Positions 15,050-23,411 of a DNA stretch of 64,000 nucleotides are shown piece after piece (position 1 is the first letter of the stretch; the number at the start of each line of letters is the position of its first letter). The position numbers and the translations under genes were made by a program. A model generated the notes under the pieces. The model ran no database searches and was not told the origin of the DNA. It was given only the letters and a program-made list of their open reading frames with translations. Location of the stretch: positions 1-64,000 of the forward strand of contig CASDWE010000002.1 in the NCBI GenBank assembly GCA_949284685.1, in the 5' to 3' direction. Origin of the DNA: an uncultured bacterium. Lineage in GTDB: Bacteria; Bacillota_I; Bacilli_A; RFN20; CAG-826.

Positions 15050-15140
15050 GGAGGAATACCCAAGTGGTTGAAGGGGCGGGCTTGGAAAGCTCGTAGGCTT
15101 GTAAAAGGGCGCAAGGGTTCAAATCCCTTTTCCTCCGCCA
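15050..15140 (+). tRNA. tRNA-Ser (anticodon GGA)
   Basis: A 91-nt class II tRNA. Acceptor GGAGGAA/TTCCTCC, G discriminator, encoded CCA. Anticodon stem CGGGC/GCTCG (one G-T pair) with loop TTGGAAA, anticodon GGA (reads UCC/UCU). Long variable arm and T-loop TTCAAAT. It shares its acceptor and T-arm 3' half with tRNA-Ser(CGA). Confidence 0.95.
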
Positions 15141-15155
15141 TCATCGATTGTCGAG

Positions 15156-15183
15156 ACACGTACGAAAAAGTGCGTGTTTTTTC
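15156..15183 (+). terminator. Terminator of tRNA-Ser(GGA)
   Basis: ACACGTAC-gaaaaa-GTGCGTGT (8 bp with one G-T pair) followed by TTTTTTCTT. Confidence 0.85.
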
Positions 15184-15459
15184 TTATTTTTGGGCATTTT
15201 TCGCCATGTTTAACATAGTTAGCAAATCAACAACCCACTAGTAACGTGCAACATAAAAACCCCGTGAAAAAAACTGGACGGACACGATGGTTAAAACCAT
15301 GTGCCTAGTTTGGACTAACTATTTAATATGTCTAATGCTTGCTAATAGATGTCATTATTCAATCCAAAAAAGCGATTTATCAAGATGAATACTTCTCCAA
15401 ATATATTGGATATTCCATCATCATTATCATCAAGTATTACTATCCTATCAATATCTTCT
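15184..15459. other. Non-coding stretch, probable element debris
   Basis: About 275 nt without a credible gene, less AT-rich in places than its surroundings. It contains a perfect palindrome ATGGTT-AA-AACCAT at 15287-15300, extended by CAC/GTG with one bulged G. On the minus strand short frames are broken by stops every 15-40 codons. From about 15350 to 15475 the minus strand reads an open run ending FGLNND-like after '...SSSKEDIDRIVILDDNDDG', in another frame from the sigma-like fragment next to it. I recognise no RNA family. It looks like decayed coding sequence on the 3' side of a tRNA gene. Confidence 0.5.
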
Positions 15460-15642
15460 TTAGAAGACGATAAGTAATCTATCTTTATATGTTCTTAGAA
15501 TGTCATCATCTAATCCAAATCTAAGGCGGAGAATTCTTTCTTCTCTATCGGTTAAATCCGCTAGAGCTATGCGAGTTGTTCTCGGATAGTGTTGTTTGTT
15601 GGGCACATCGTTTTGTATCAAAGAAAAAGCTAAAAATGGCAT
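15460..15642 (-). pseudogene. Fragment of a sigma-70 factor, region 4
   Basis: A 60-codon frame in which 'LADLTDREERILRLRFGLDD' matches the start of sigma region 4 of RpoD/SigA-like factors (consensus LxxLTxREexVLRLRFGLdd). After that the expected RTLEEIG...VTRERIRQIE helix-turn-helix is absent: the frame reads 'ILRTYKDRLLIVF' and stops. The DNA continues open in a neighbouring frame for about 40 codons without sigma similarity. No ribosome binding site precedes the ATG. I read it as a broken remnant, not a working regulator; a very small anti-sigma-like decoy is a less likely option. Confidence 0.55.
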
Positions 15643-15728
15643 TTTATGTTATTAACAAAATGTTTTTTAATAAATAAAAAAGGATTTTATTAAATCCTTT
15701 CATAATAAATTATTAATATATTTTCTAC

Positions 15729-16097
15729 TTATTCTTTAACTTCAGCATCGCTGATTTCAGAATTTGAATTAATGATTTGTCCTTGTAATCTAGCAGCACG
15801 TCGGCTTTCTTTTTCGGCTTCACGATCATAACCTGTCGCATAAATACACAAAACTATAACGCACAAAATTACACCGATTGATAATAAAACCAAACCCCAG
15901 TTAGTGAAAGACATACCAAATAATGAAATATATGTTTGTTGAGCTTGATACAATGGAAAATCGCTAACACGGACATCCGCAAATTCAACAATCAAACCTA
16001 ATATAATTTCAACAATGCCCCAGATAGCTAAAATGCCACTGATGGAATAAAAAACAATTTCTTGAACACGAACTTTGTTTTTGGAATTAGTTTTCAT
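15729..16097 (-). CDS. Hypothetical two-helix membrane protein
   Basis: 122 residues: a polar start, helix about 15-38, an extracytoplasmic loop, helix about 66-88, then a charged cytoplasmic tail rich in Arg/Glu ('DREAEKESRRAARLQG'). I do not recognise the family. I prefer ATG 16097 to one six codons upstream, because the upstream ATG is part of the sequence TGGAGGTG that serves as the ribosome binding site. It lies 62 nt downstream of the helical protein at 16160 and may share its transcript. Confidence 0.7.
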   Translation of the reverse strand: MKTNSKNKVRVQEIVFYSISGILAIWGIVEIILGLIVEFADVRVSDFPLYQAQQTYISLFGMSFTNWGLVLLSIGVILCVIVLCIYATGYDREAEKESRRAARLQGQIINSNSEISDAEVKE

Positions 16098-16159
16098 AAT
16101 AGCATTCACCTCCAATGCATATTTATTTATATCATAAATAATTTTTTAAATAAACAAAT

Positions 16160-17038
16160 TTAATTATCATTTCTTATATCTGGTTTTTCTAAAGATTCTT
16201 CAGCATGTTTAGCGGCTTGTTCTTTAGCGAGTTCCACCATTTCTTCCATGATTGGTTTATAAGCATTTTGCCAATTAAATTCGGCATCTTTAATATATTC
16301 ATCAAGATGGGTGAAATGAGTTTTAAACAAATCAGAAAAAGAGCGGTTGTCTCTTCTTTGACGTCTTCCTTCTGTCATTTCTAATAATTGAATGCCTTCA
16401 TCTAATAAATCTAATGTTTTGTTGTCGGTTAAGTGACAATTTTGTCTAGAAGAACGAATATAAGATGCATATTTTGCCAACTCGTTTTTGACGATAAAAT
16501 TACTCTGGGGTGTTTGTACACCTTTTGATTCATTCATTACTTTATTATATTCAGCAAATGACTTTTCATAATCAATCATTACAAGTTTATCTAATACCGA
16601 GCGATAAAGACTTTCATCAGTCAACAATAACTTGATTATAGGCTCTTCTAATTCGTTATTTTTTCTTGCAAAATTGATATAAGAAAAAATAATACCGCGA
16701 AGAATTTCTGTTAATTCGGTAACATAATCATAAATTTTAATATGTTGGGTATGATCAACCCTAACATTTCCTCCTGCTACTACTAAAACTGTCGAAGAAT
16801 CACTATAAATATCATCGACAAAATTTTGAAGTTTAGATAAAATTTCTTGTCCTTTTTCGCCATTTTTATCTAAAAAATTTTTTAGGGCAGTGTTTTTAGT
16901 TAAATTGTCCTCAATTACTTGTTTTCTTGCGTTATAAATTGCTACAGGGTGATCTCTATCAATCGCAAATTCTAAAGTGTTTCTAACATTTAAAAGTGTC
17001 ATGTATAAATTAGCAATATATCTACTAGTGTTGTTCAT
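16160..17038 (-). CDS. Hypothetical alpha-helical cytoplasmic protein
   Basis: 292 residues, predicted almost wholly helical, no signal peptide or membrane segment. It has a Gln/Glu-rich C-terminal helix ('MEEMVELAKEQAAKHAEESL') and a basic patch 'EGRRQRRDNRS' near residue 235. Four helices at the N-terminus ('IANLYMTLLNVRNTLEFAI') suggest a helical bundle. I recognise no family. Its start overlaps the HAD gene by 14 nt, and GAAAGGAG lies 8 nt upstream, so it is translated from a HAD-unknown-membrane protein transcript. The overlap suggests joint expression, not a known pathway. Confidence 0.8.
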   Translation of the reverse strand: MNNTSRYIANLYMTLLNVRNTLEFAIDRDHPVAIYNARKQVIEDNLTKNTALKNFLDKNGEKGQEILSKLQNFVDDIYSDSSTVLVVAGGNVRVDHTQHIKIYDYVTELTEILRGIIFSYINFARKNNELEEPIIKLLLTDESLYRSVLDKLVMIDYEKSFAEYNKVMNESKGVQTPQSNFIVKNELAKYASYIRSSRQNCHLTDNKTLDLLDEGIQLLEMTEGRRQRRDNRSFSDLFKTHFTHLDEYIKDAEFNWQNAYKPIMEEMVELAKEQAAKHAEESLEKPDIRNDN

Positions 17039-17885
17039 TTTTGCTCCTTTCTAACAAATACTTTTCTAACTTATAAACGCGTGAAATTTTATGACTCGCA
17101 TATTTCTTCACACTCGGATAGGCATGCGACATCACAAATGAATTTTCTTTAAAAGATTTAAACATGGAAATATCATTACCGCTATCGCCGACAACATATA
17201 CATCTTCATCGCCGTGATTGATGAATTTTAAATACGTTTTCAACGAATTTCCTTTACTACAACCATATGGAGAAAATTCTAATGCAATTCCCATCCATGA
17301 TGATTCTATCGAAGGATATTTTTCGATAATTTCTTTGTTTATTTTTTTATTTAAGTTACTATATTTTCTACCAAAGCCAAAGAAACATTTAACACTATAT
17401 AACCTACCACTTTTTAATTGATTTTTAAATAATTTTGAATCTGCAATAAAATCTTCTCTATAAATTCCAAAAGCTAATTTATACCAAAACAAATATAGTT
17501 TTTCAAAAAATTTCCCAATTTTGATGTGTGCTTTCAATATAAGAGGCATACCTTTGCACGTCAAAATATACGCGATTGGGTTATATTCTTTGTAAATATC
17601 ATCAAGAATTGATTTTAAATTTTCGTTTGGAATTGATAAATCTTGTTTAACGACACCATCGCATTTAATAATTGAACCAGTGAGTGCTATATAATCAACA
17701 CTTAAATTAAGTTCATCCACAACTTTTTCACAAAATTCCTGTGTTCTAGAGGTAACAAGAACAACTTTATTTCCTTCCTCTACAAATCTTTTTAAAAATG
17801 AAGTATTTTTTTTGCTTACAAGACGCTTATGTCCTTTTGGATAAAATAAAGTGCCGTCCAAATCTAAAGCCAAAATCTTTTTCAT
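17025..17885 (-). CDS. Cof-type HAD-family phosphatase
   Basis: 286 residues. 'ILALDLDGTLFYPKG' is the nucleophile motif, 'VVLVTSRTQEFCEKV' motif II, and 'VYVVGDSGNDISMFKSF' the C-terminal metal site, all intact. The cap is Cof-like. The start was set at MKKILALD (17885), because TATAAT ends 7 nt upstream and no ribosome binding site exists; the frame extends six codons further to another ATG, but that would place the -10 box inside the gene. Substrate unknown. First gene of a likely three-gene transcript. Confidence 0.88.
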   Translation of the reverse strand: MKKILALDLDGTLFYPKGHKRLVSKKNTSFLKRFVEEGNKVVLVTSRTQEFCEKVVDELNLSVDYIALTGSIIKCDGVVKQDLSIPNENLKSILDDIYKEYNPIAYILTCKGMPLILKAHIKIGKFFEKLYLFWYKLAFGIYREDFIADSKLFKNQLKSGRLYSVKCFFGFGRKYSNLNKKINKEIIEKYPSIESSWMGIALEFSPYGCSKGNSLKTYLKFINHGDEDVYVVGDSGNDISMFKSFKENSFVMSHAYPSVKKYASHKISRVYKLEKYLLERSKNEQH

Positions 17886-17892
17886 AGTTAGC

Positions 17893-17920
17893 ATTATACA
17901 CAATTTAAATGCAAAAACAA
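17893..17920 (-). promoter_or_regulatory. Promoter of the HAD operon (leaderless)
   Basis: On the minus strand TTGTTT (17920-17915), 16-nt spacer, TATAAT (17898-17893), then only 7 nt to the ATG at 17885. Confidence 0.65.
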
Positions 17921-17963
17921 ACCGAGTTTTTTTCTAAATTTATTTTATATAAAATTAACAATT

Positions 17964-20594
17964 TTATTCGATTGACTTCAACGATTCCACCATTTGAATC
18001 TTTTTAATTTTATAAGTTAATAAAGCGTTGACAAGCAAAGCGGTACCAATAGTAATTAATATTGATAAAACATAGCTTAATGGATATACGACGTATAAAA
18101 ATTCCACCAATGGAGTTAAATTAACAATCAAAACAAGAATTTCCATTGGTAAACCTAAAAACATTCCAAGGGTAACACCAATAATTGTCAGCGTCATGCT
18201 TTCTATTAATAAAGAATTAGCAATTTCTAATCTTGAAAAACCTAAAACTTTTAAAGTAGCAATATCTCTTGCTCTTTCTTTGTAGTTTAATAAGCATAAA
18301 TTGTACAAAACCACTACCGCAAGTAAGATGGCAAAAACTTTTACCGCAAGTGTCATTAATTGAATACTAGACATATAATTGTTGATTATATCAATGCTTT
18401 CTTGTTTTGTTCGGCATCCTGAAATTCCATTTATTGAAACGACATCATTTATAATTTGATTAGATGTTTCGTTTTGGGAAAAACTAATCCATGCATTAGT
18501 TTTAATATTAAATAAAGTATTATAATCATTATAAGCACTATTTATGTATATTCCATGCATATAAAATACTTCCAATATATAACCAACTTCTCCTTTAAAA
18601 TTAAATCCTAGCGAAGAAAAATCTATTTTATCCCCAATTGATAATCCTAATTGATTTGCAACTTTATTAGATACTACTATGGTATTTTTCAATTCAAAAT
18701 CATCTAATTTAAAAAACGAAGAATTGTCTTCTAAAACATAAACATAACTATCATAACTTTTGTCATTAAATGTGATATTAGTTGGTAAATTTGTATATTC
18801 TTCAGCTTTATCTATGCCTTCAATAGAAAGTAACTCGTCTTTGTGTGATGAAGTGTTTGAATAAAAAACAAATCCATCCGCAGCAAAGAAATGTTTAACA
18901 TCGACATTTATGCCATTTTGTAAAGTATCGTCGATTCCAAAACCACATACTAAAAGTGCACTACACCCCATAATTCCAATAACAACCATCAAAGATTTTG
19001 TTATATTCAATCTTATATTTCTAAAAGCCATTTTAAATGGGATTGCTTTACTTGATTTAATATAGTCTTTTTTAGGTGGTTTAATTGTTTTAACAATTGT
19101 ACCATTCATACTTTGGCTAGGATTTAGTTTAACTCTTTGACGAATAACTAAATATGTTACTAAAATAGTCGCTAATATTGTTAAGATACTAGAAATTAAT
19201 GCTTCAGGAATGCTTATTGTATACACCATCGCTGGTAATGAATACAAAATAGCGTATTTTTGATTCATTATTAAAGGCAAAATAAACGGACCAAGAACAA
19301 TTCCTAAAACTATACCAATTAAAATAACAAAGGCCGCTAAAGACATATAATGAATAATAATTTGAGCATTGCTTAAACCTAACGCTTTTAAAGTTCCAAT
19401 TTGAATTTGATCTTTAATAATTAATTGTGAAACAGTTGTTAAAACTACTAATATTGCCACTAAAAAGAAAACAATAGGAAAAATATAGGCAAGTTGTTCG
19501 GCTTGAACAATGTCATTTTGAACGATAACATTAAACGGCTGATTATCCAGTGATAAACTCAAAAGCAAATTGTTATCTTCACCTTTGCTAGCAAAATAAT
19601 TTTGAATTTTATCAATTACAATTGAAGTTTTACTTGATTCACTTAATTTAATTACATATTGATTTGATGAAAATAAATTATGAATGTTGTTTTGAATAAC
19701 TTGAATAATATCAATGCCGCTATTATTTACTAATTTTAGTAATGTTTTTAATTCAAACAATGGGTCGTCTGGTGTAATTTGACCTGGAATTGCATAGTTT
19801 TCTTCAATCATTTGATCTAATGTTTTTAGGAATAATTTTTTAGATAAAACAAAATTTGAACTATTGATTAGTGAGGATTGAACATTCTCAGCAAATTCAG
19901 CACTTCCTGTTATTTGAAATCGCATATTTAAATATGCTGAATCAAATATATTCTTTTTTCCCTCGTTCGTATTTGTTAGGGCATTTAAAATATCCATCGC
20001 AGTAAAATCGTTAAATACTTTTAATTCACTTAAAGCTGATTGATAATTAGAAATGGAAAAATTAACAGGTACTTGAAGGTAATTTCCTTCATGATCTTTC
20101 CAAATAATAGTTGTCGAATTATTGTCTTGAGTTTCTAATAAACGATAATCCATGATTAAAAAATCGTTTTGTTCTTTATTATCTGTATTAGCAGGACAAT
20201 TAATTGTTGGTATGTAATCATATAATAAAGCATTCGAAGTATAAGCATTTAAATCACTTGAAATAGTGAATCTTTCTTCTACGACACCATCATCTCCTAC
20301 TATCTCACGTATTTTTTCAATATCAGTGTTTTTATTTTCACTATCATTTTCATTTGATAATTCAAAATTCATGTCGGAATTATTTAATGTTAACCATATA
20401 TCAGCAATATTTCCTTCTTCATACAATTGATTAACACGATTATTAATCGATTTTGCATTACTAGTTAATCCAACATATAAAGTCATTGCAATTGCACTAA
20501 TAAAAATAACGGCAAGAAATTGAAAGCGAGAACGCAGAAACGTTCTAATGTTCATTTTTGTTAGTAAAGAAAGTGTTGAAACTTTTTTTACCAT
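17964..20594 (-). CDS. FtsX-like (MacB-type) ABC transporter permease
   Basis: 876 residues. One helix at 17-45, a large extracytoplasmic domain (about 50-365), three helices (365-500) forming a first FtsX core ('DQIQIGTLKALGLSNAQI'), a linker, another helix near 535-555, a second extracytoplasmic domain, and a final three-helix FtsX core ('ERARDIATLKVLGFSRLEI'). The duplicated FtsX core is that of ten-helix lipoprotein/peptide exporter permeases. Substrate unknown. It overlaps its ATPase by 7 nt, which fixes the pairing. Confidence 0.9.
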   Translation of the reverse strand: MVKKVSTLSLLTKMNIRTFLRSRFQFLAVIFISAIAMTLYVGLTSNAKSINNRVNQLYEEGNIADIWLTLNNSDMNFELSNENDSENKNTDIEKIREIVGDDGVVEERFTISSDLNAYTSNALLYDYIPTINCPANTDNKEQNDFLIMDYRLLETQDNNSTTIIWKDHEGNYLQVPVNFSISNYQSALSELKVFNDFTAMDILNALTNTNEGKKNIFDSAYLNMRFQITGSAEFAENVQSSLINSSNFVLSKKLFLKTLDQMIEENYAIPGQITPDDPLFELKTLLKLVNNSGIDIIQVIQNNIHNLFSSNQYVIKLSESSKTSIVIDKIQNYFASKGEDNNLLLSLSLDNQPFNVIVQNDIVQAEQLAYIFPIVFFLVAILVVLTTVSQLIIKDQIQIGTLKALGLSNAQIIIHYMSLAAFVILIGIVLGIVLGPFILPLIMNQKYAILYSLPAMVYTISIPEALISSILTILATILVTYLVIRQRVKLNPSQSMNGTIVKTIKPPKKDYIKSSKAIPFKMAFRNIRLNITKSLMVVIGIMGCSALLVCGFGIDDTLQNGINVDVKHFFAADGFVFYSNTSSHKDELLSIEGIDKAEEYTNLPTNITFNDKSYDSYVYVLEDNSSFFKLDDFELKNTIVVSNKVANQLGLSIGDKIDFSSLGFNFKGEVGYILEVFYMHGIYINSAYNDYNTLFNIKTNAWISFSQNETSNQIINDVVSINGISGCRTKQESIDIINNYMSSIQLMTLAVKVFAILLAVVVLYNLCLLNYKERARDIATLKVLGFSRLEIANSLLIESMTLTIIGVTLGMFLGLPMEILVLIVNLTPLVEFLYVVYPLSYVLSILITIGTALLVNALLTYKIKKIQMVESLKSIE

Positions 20595-21310
20595 ATTATT
20601 TTATCCGGGCCAGATGGATTTATATTTTCTTCGTCTTTAACAATTTTTCCATCTTGTATATATAAAACACGGTCTGCAACTTGGGCTATTTTGCTATTGT
20701 GAGTAACAATTACTACAATTTTTTCGTATTTTTTTGAAATATCGCGAAGCAATTTAATTATTTTTCCCCCAGTCTTGCTATCCAAAGCTCCGGTTGGTTC
20801 GTCACAAAGTAAAAGAGTTGGATTTTTAACAATTGCGCGTGCAATAGCGACACGTTGCTGCTCTCCACCAGATAATTGACTTGGAAAATTTCTCATTCTT
20901 TGTTTTAATCCAACACCATCTAAAACTTCTTCACTATCTAATGGATTTAAAGCTATAGATTCATTTAATCTAACATTTTCAAGTGCTGTCAAATTTGGCA
21001 TCAAATTATAAAATTGAAACACAAAACCAATATCATGTCGACGATATTTTGAAAGTTGTTTATCATTAAATTTTATAATATCTTTTCCATTAACTATACA
21101 AGATCCGCTTGTCGCGGTATCCATTCCGCCTAATATATTAAGTATCGTCGATTTACCCGCTCCTGAGGCACCTAAAATGACAACAAATTCACCTTTTTTT
21201 ATTTTAAACGAAACATTATCCAATGCGGTTACTTTTGTTTCTTTAGTAGTGCCATATATTTTTGTGACGTCAGTTAAAATAACTTCATATGTTTCTTCTT
21301 GATTTATCAT
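20588..21310 (-). CDS. MacB/LolD-type ABC transporter ATPase
   Basis: 240 residues, complete ATPase: Walker A 'GASGAGKST' (about 46-54), Q-loop '[17 protein letters not shown]', signature '[15 protein letters not shown]', Walker B '[15 protein letters not shown]', and H-loop 'VIVTHN'. The Y-N-L-x-P-x-L-T-A-x-E-N-V segment is typical of FtsX-associated ATPases. It precedes its permease with a 7-nt overlap. TATGAT sits exactly 6 nt before the ATG (21322-21317) with TGn extension and no ribosome binding site, so this operon also looks leaderless. Confidence 0.95.
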   Translation of the reverse strand: MINQEETYEVILTDVTKIYGTTKETKVTALDNVSFKIKKGEFVVILGASGAGKSTILNILGGMDTATSGSCIVNGKDIIKFNDKQLSKYRRHDIGFVFQFYNLMPNLTALENVRLNESIALNPLDSEEVLDGVGLKQRMRNFPSQLSGGEQQRVAIARAIVKNPTLLLCDEPTGALDSKTGGKIIKLLRDISKKYEKIVVIVTHNSKIAQVADRVLYIQDGKIVKDEENINPSGPDKIIW

Positions 21311-21316
21311 GCAATT

Positions 21317-21322
21317 ATCATA
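21317..21322 (-). promoter_or_regulatory. Extended -10 hexamer of the MacB-like operon
   Basis: Minus strand TGGTATGAT; the hexamer ends 6 nt before the ATG at 21310. Confidence 0.45.
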
Positions 21323-21354
21323 CCACTATTAAATTTAAATTGATATTTAAATGC

Positions 21355-21391
21355 AATAAAAAACACCTTAGGTGCTTTTACATAAGGTGTT
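21355..21391 (-). terminator. Terminator of hpf
   Basis: Minus strand AACACCTTA (21391-21383), 12-nt loop, TAAGGTGTT (21370-21362), then TTTTTATTGC. It starts 16 nt after the hpf stop. Confidence 0.85.
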
Positions 21392-21406
21392 TATATATAT
21401 GAAACG

Positions 21407-21964
21407 TTATTTCATTGGATTTTCAGCTTGAATTACTCCGTATCCTCCATCGGTTCTAACATAGACAACCGAAACACGATCATCTTCTTCATCTAAATAA
21501 ACAAAGAAGTTGTGACCTAAAGCGTCCATTCTAGTAATTGCTTCTTCTATTGACATTGGTTCTAAATAATAGGATTTTGCACGAACAATAACATCTCTGA
21601 CGTTTGGTGTAGGTTCACTTTCATCTTGGATGTTTTCAAAAGCAATCGCTTCACCTAATGATGGTTTAGCGGTATTTCTTGCCATACGGGTTTTTAATTT
21701 TCTCATTTGTCCTTGCAATTTGTCCATTGCTAAATCAATCGCAGCATATAAATCTTTATCAGAAACTTCAGCACGCAAGGTCATTTTTGGAATAAAAATT
21801 GTTATTTCCACCTTTTGTGAATTTTTCTTTGCGCTGCAAACAACGCGGCACGTAACATTCTCGTTAATCAAAAAGTATTTATCCATACGAGAAAGTTTCT
21901 TTTTCAGTGCGGATTCAATACCTTTTGTTATTTCGATTTGTTTTCCGATAATTTGGTATTTCAT
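21407..21964 (-). CDS. hpf: Ribosome hibernation promoting factor, long form
   Basis: 185 residues. The N-terminal YfiA/RaiA domain (about 1-100, 'KYQIIGKQIEIT', 'AAIDLAMDKLQGQMRKLK') binds the 30S decoding site. The C-terminal domain (about 130-185, 'MSIEEAITRMDALGHNFFVYLDEE', 'VVYVRTDGGYGVIQ') dimerises and joins two ribosomes into 100S particles. Start ATG 21964 is 8 nt after AAAGGAG; a TTG two codons earlier is too close to it. The gene has its own promoter and terminator. Confidence 0.95.
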   Translation of the reverse strand: MKYQIIGKQIEITKGIESALKKKLSRMDKYFLINENVTCRVVCSAKKNSQKVEITIFIPKMTLRAEVSDKDLYAAIDLAMDKLQGQMRKLKTRMARNTAKPSLGEAIAFENIQDESEPTPNVRDVIVRAKSYYLEPMSIEEAITRMDALGHNFFVYLDEEDDRVSVVYVRTDGGYGVIQAENPMK

Positions 21965-22018
21965 ATCCAACTCTCCTTTCTTAAATATAATTATGGTATG
22001 AAGGTTGTTTACAATTTT

Positions 22019-22048
22019 ATTATAAGGTTAAATGGTTAATAAAAACAA
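22019..22048 (-). promoter_or_regulatory. Promoter of hpf
   Basis: Minus strand TTGTTT (22048-22043), 18-nt spacer, TATAAT (22024-22019), giving a leader of about 45-50 nt. Confidence 0.65.
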
Positions 22049-22083
22049 TTTTTTTACAAAAATATTTGATATTTGCACAAAAT

Positions 22084-23250
22084 TTATATCGAATGTAACA
22101 TTTTCTTAATTTCATCAACTTTATCTAGTTTTTCCCATGGTAAATTTAAATCAGGGCGACCAAAATGACCATAATTTGACAGTTGACTATATTTAAAACT
22201 TGGACTAGTTAGATTGAAATTTTTAATAATCATACCAGGACGACAATCAAAAACTTTTTTTATGATACTTAAAATTAATTCATCAGAATATTTGCAAGTA
22301 TGAAATGTTTTAATTCCGATACTAAGAGGATGCGAAATTCCAATTCCGAACGCTAATTGGACTTGTATTCGATCACAAGCTCCTGCTGCTACTAAATTTT
22401 TAGCTATATATCTTGCCATATATGCACCACTTCTATCAACTTTAGTTGGATCTTTTCCAGAAAATGAACCACCTCCGTGTTCAGCGGTTCCTCCATATGT
22501 ATCTACGATAATTTTTCTTCCAGTTAAACCGGTATCACCAGTTGGACCGCAAATGACAAAACATCCAGTCGGATTAATATAATAAGTAAAATCAGTGTTT
22601 AGATTAAATGATTTAACAACTTTCACCATTATTTCATCATGAATATATTTTTTAAATTGTTCTAAATCCACATCTGGTTCGTGTGAACAAGACATTAAAA
22701 TCGTATCAACACGGATATTGTTTTTATCAGTATAGTCGATAGTGACTTGTGATTTCATATCTGGACGAGCACCAACAAATTTGCCTTCTTTTCTTAATTT
22801 TGTAGCTATTCTGACAAGTTTATGAGCAATGCTTATCGCCAGTGGCATATATCCTTCTGACTCATTGCTTGCATAGCCAAACATAATACCTTGGTCGCCG
22901 GCACCTGTATCTTCAATCTTTTCTTTTTTTATGCCCATTGAAATATTATCGGATTGTTTATTAACTAAATTAATAATGTTAACCGTATGATAATCGGTGC
23001 CAATATTTGGATTATCATAGCCGATATCTTTTAAAACATTTTTTACAATATTATCAAAATCAATAACAGCCCGGCTTGTAATTTCACCAGCAATTATAAT
23101 AGTGTTTTTTGTTGCTAATACTTCGCACGCAACACGAGATTCTTTATCTTGACTTATCGCGGAATCTAAAATTTCATCCGCTATTCGATCACATATTTTA
23201 TCAGGATGACCTGGAGCGACAGATTCAGATGTAAATAATATTTTTTCCAT
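22084..23250 (-). CDS. metK: S-adenosylmethionine synthetase
   Basis: Makes AdoMet from Met and ATP. 388 residues. 'FTSESVAPGHPDKICDRIAD' (start), 'GAGDQGIMFGYA' (hexapeptide signature) and 'GGGSFSGKDPTKVDRS' (P-loop-like nonapeptide) are intact. AGGAGGG sits 6 nt before the ATG. The 150-nt leader carries a riboswitch of the SAM-I clan plus a terminator, so the gene is switched off by its own product. Confidence 0.97.
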   Translation of the reverse strand: MEKILFTSESVAPGHPDKICDRIADEILDSAISQDKESRVACEVLATKNTIIIAGEITSRAVIDFDNIVKNVLKDIGYDNPNIGTDYHTVNIINLVNKQSDNISMGIKKEKIEDTGAGDQGIMFGYASNESEGYMPLAISIAHKLVRIATKLRKEGKFVGARPDMKSQVTIDYTDKNNIRVDTILMSCSHEPDVDLEQFKKYIHDEIMVKVVKSFNLNTDFTYYINPTGCFVICGPTGDTGLTGRKIIVDTYGGTAEHGGGSFSGKDPTKVDRSGAYMARYIAKNLVAAGACDRIQVQLAFGIGISHPLSIGIKTFHTCKYSDELILSIIKKVFDCRPGMIIKNFNLTSPSFKYSQLSNYGHFGRPDLNLPWEKLDKVDEIKKMLHSI

Positions 23251-23260
23251 ATTCCCTCCT

Positions 23261-23287
23261 AAAAATAAAACCTCCAGAAAGGAGGTT
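23261..23287 (-). terminator. Riboswitch-controlled terminator of metK
   Basis: AACCTCC-TTTCT-GGAGGTT then TTATTTTTA on the minus strand. The 5' arm and loop (TCCTTTC, 23283-23277) are also a perfect partner for GAAAGGA (23303-23297), which includes the 3' strand of riboswitch helix P1. The two pairings exclude each other. Confidence 0.85.
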
Positions 23288-23299
23288 ATAATCTTATCC

Positions 23300-23397
23300 T
23301 TTCATCGTTCAGATATCTTCATCTGCTAGGAAAAGCACTTACTATAAAAGAGTTGCTACCGCATTTTTTCATTCCCAGTATGCGGTTCTTGATGAAA
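23300..23397 (-). promoter_or_regulatory. SAM-I-clan (S-box-like) riboswitch of metK
   Basis: P1 is TTTCATC (23397-23391) with GATGAAA (23306-23300). After P1 comes ATCAAGA, then P2 CCGCAT/ATGCGG whose loop holds TGGGAATGAAA, then GCAAC, a short P3, the joining segment GTGCTTTTCCTAGCAG, P4 CAGAT/ATCTG, and GAACGATGAAA. The order and the invariant blocks are those of the S-box. GGAA in the P2 loop can pair with TTCC after P3, as in the S-box pseudoknot. The canonical P2 kink-turn (GGAGGGA) is absent and P2 is short, as in SAM-IV or SAM-I/IV variants. Ligand AdoMet is inferred from this and from metK. Confidence 0.82.
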
Positions 23398-23405
23398 CTA
23401 AATTG

Positions 23406-23411
23406 ATTATA
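23406..23411 (-). promoter_or_regulatory. -10 of the metK riboswitch transcript
   Basis: TATAAT on the minus strand, 8 nt before the P1 helix and just at the stop codon of the TSCPD gene. The -35 (TAGCAT at 17 nt) is weak. Confidence 0.5.
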
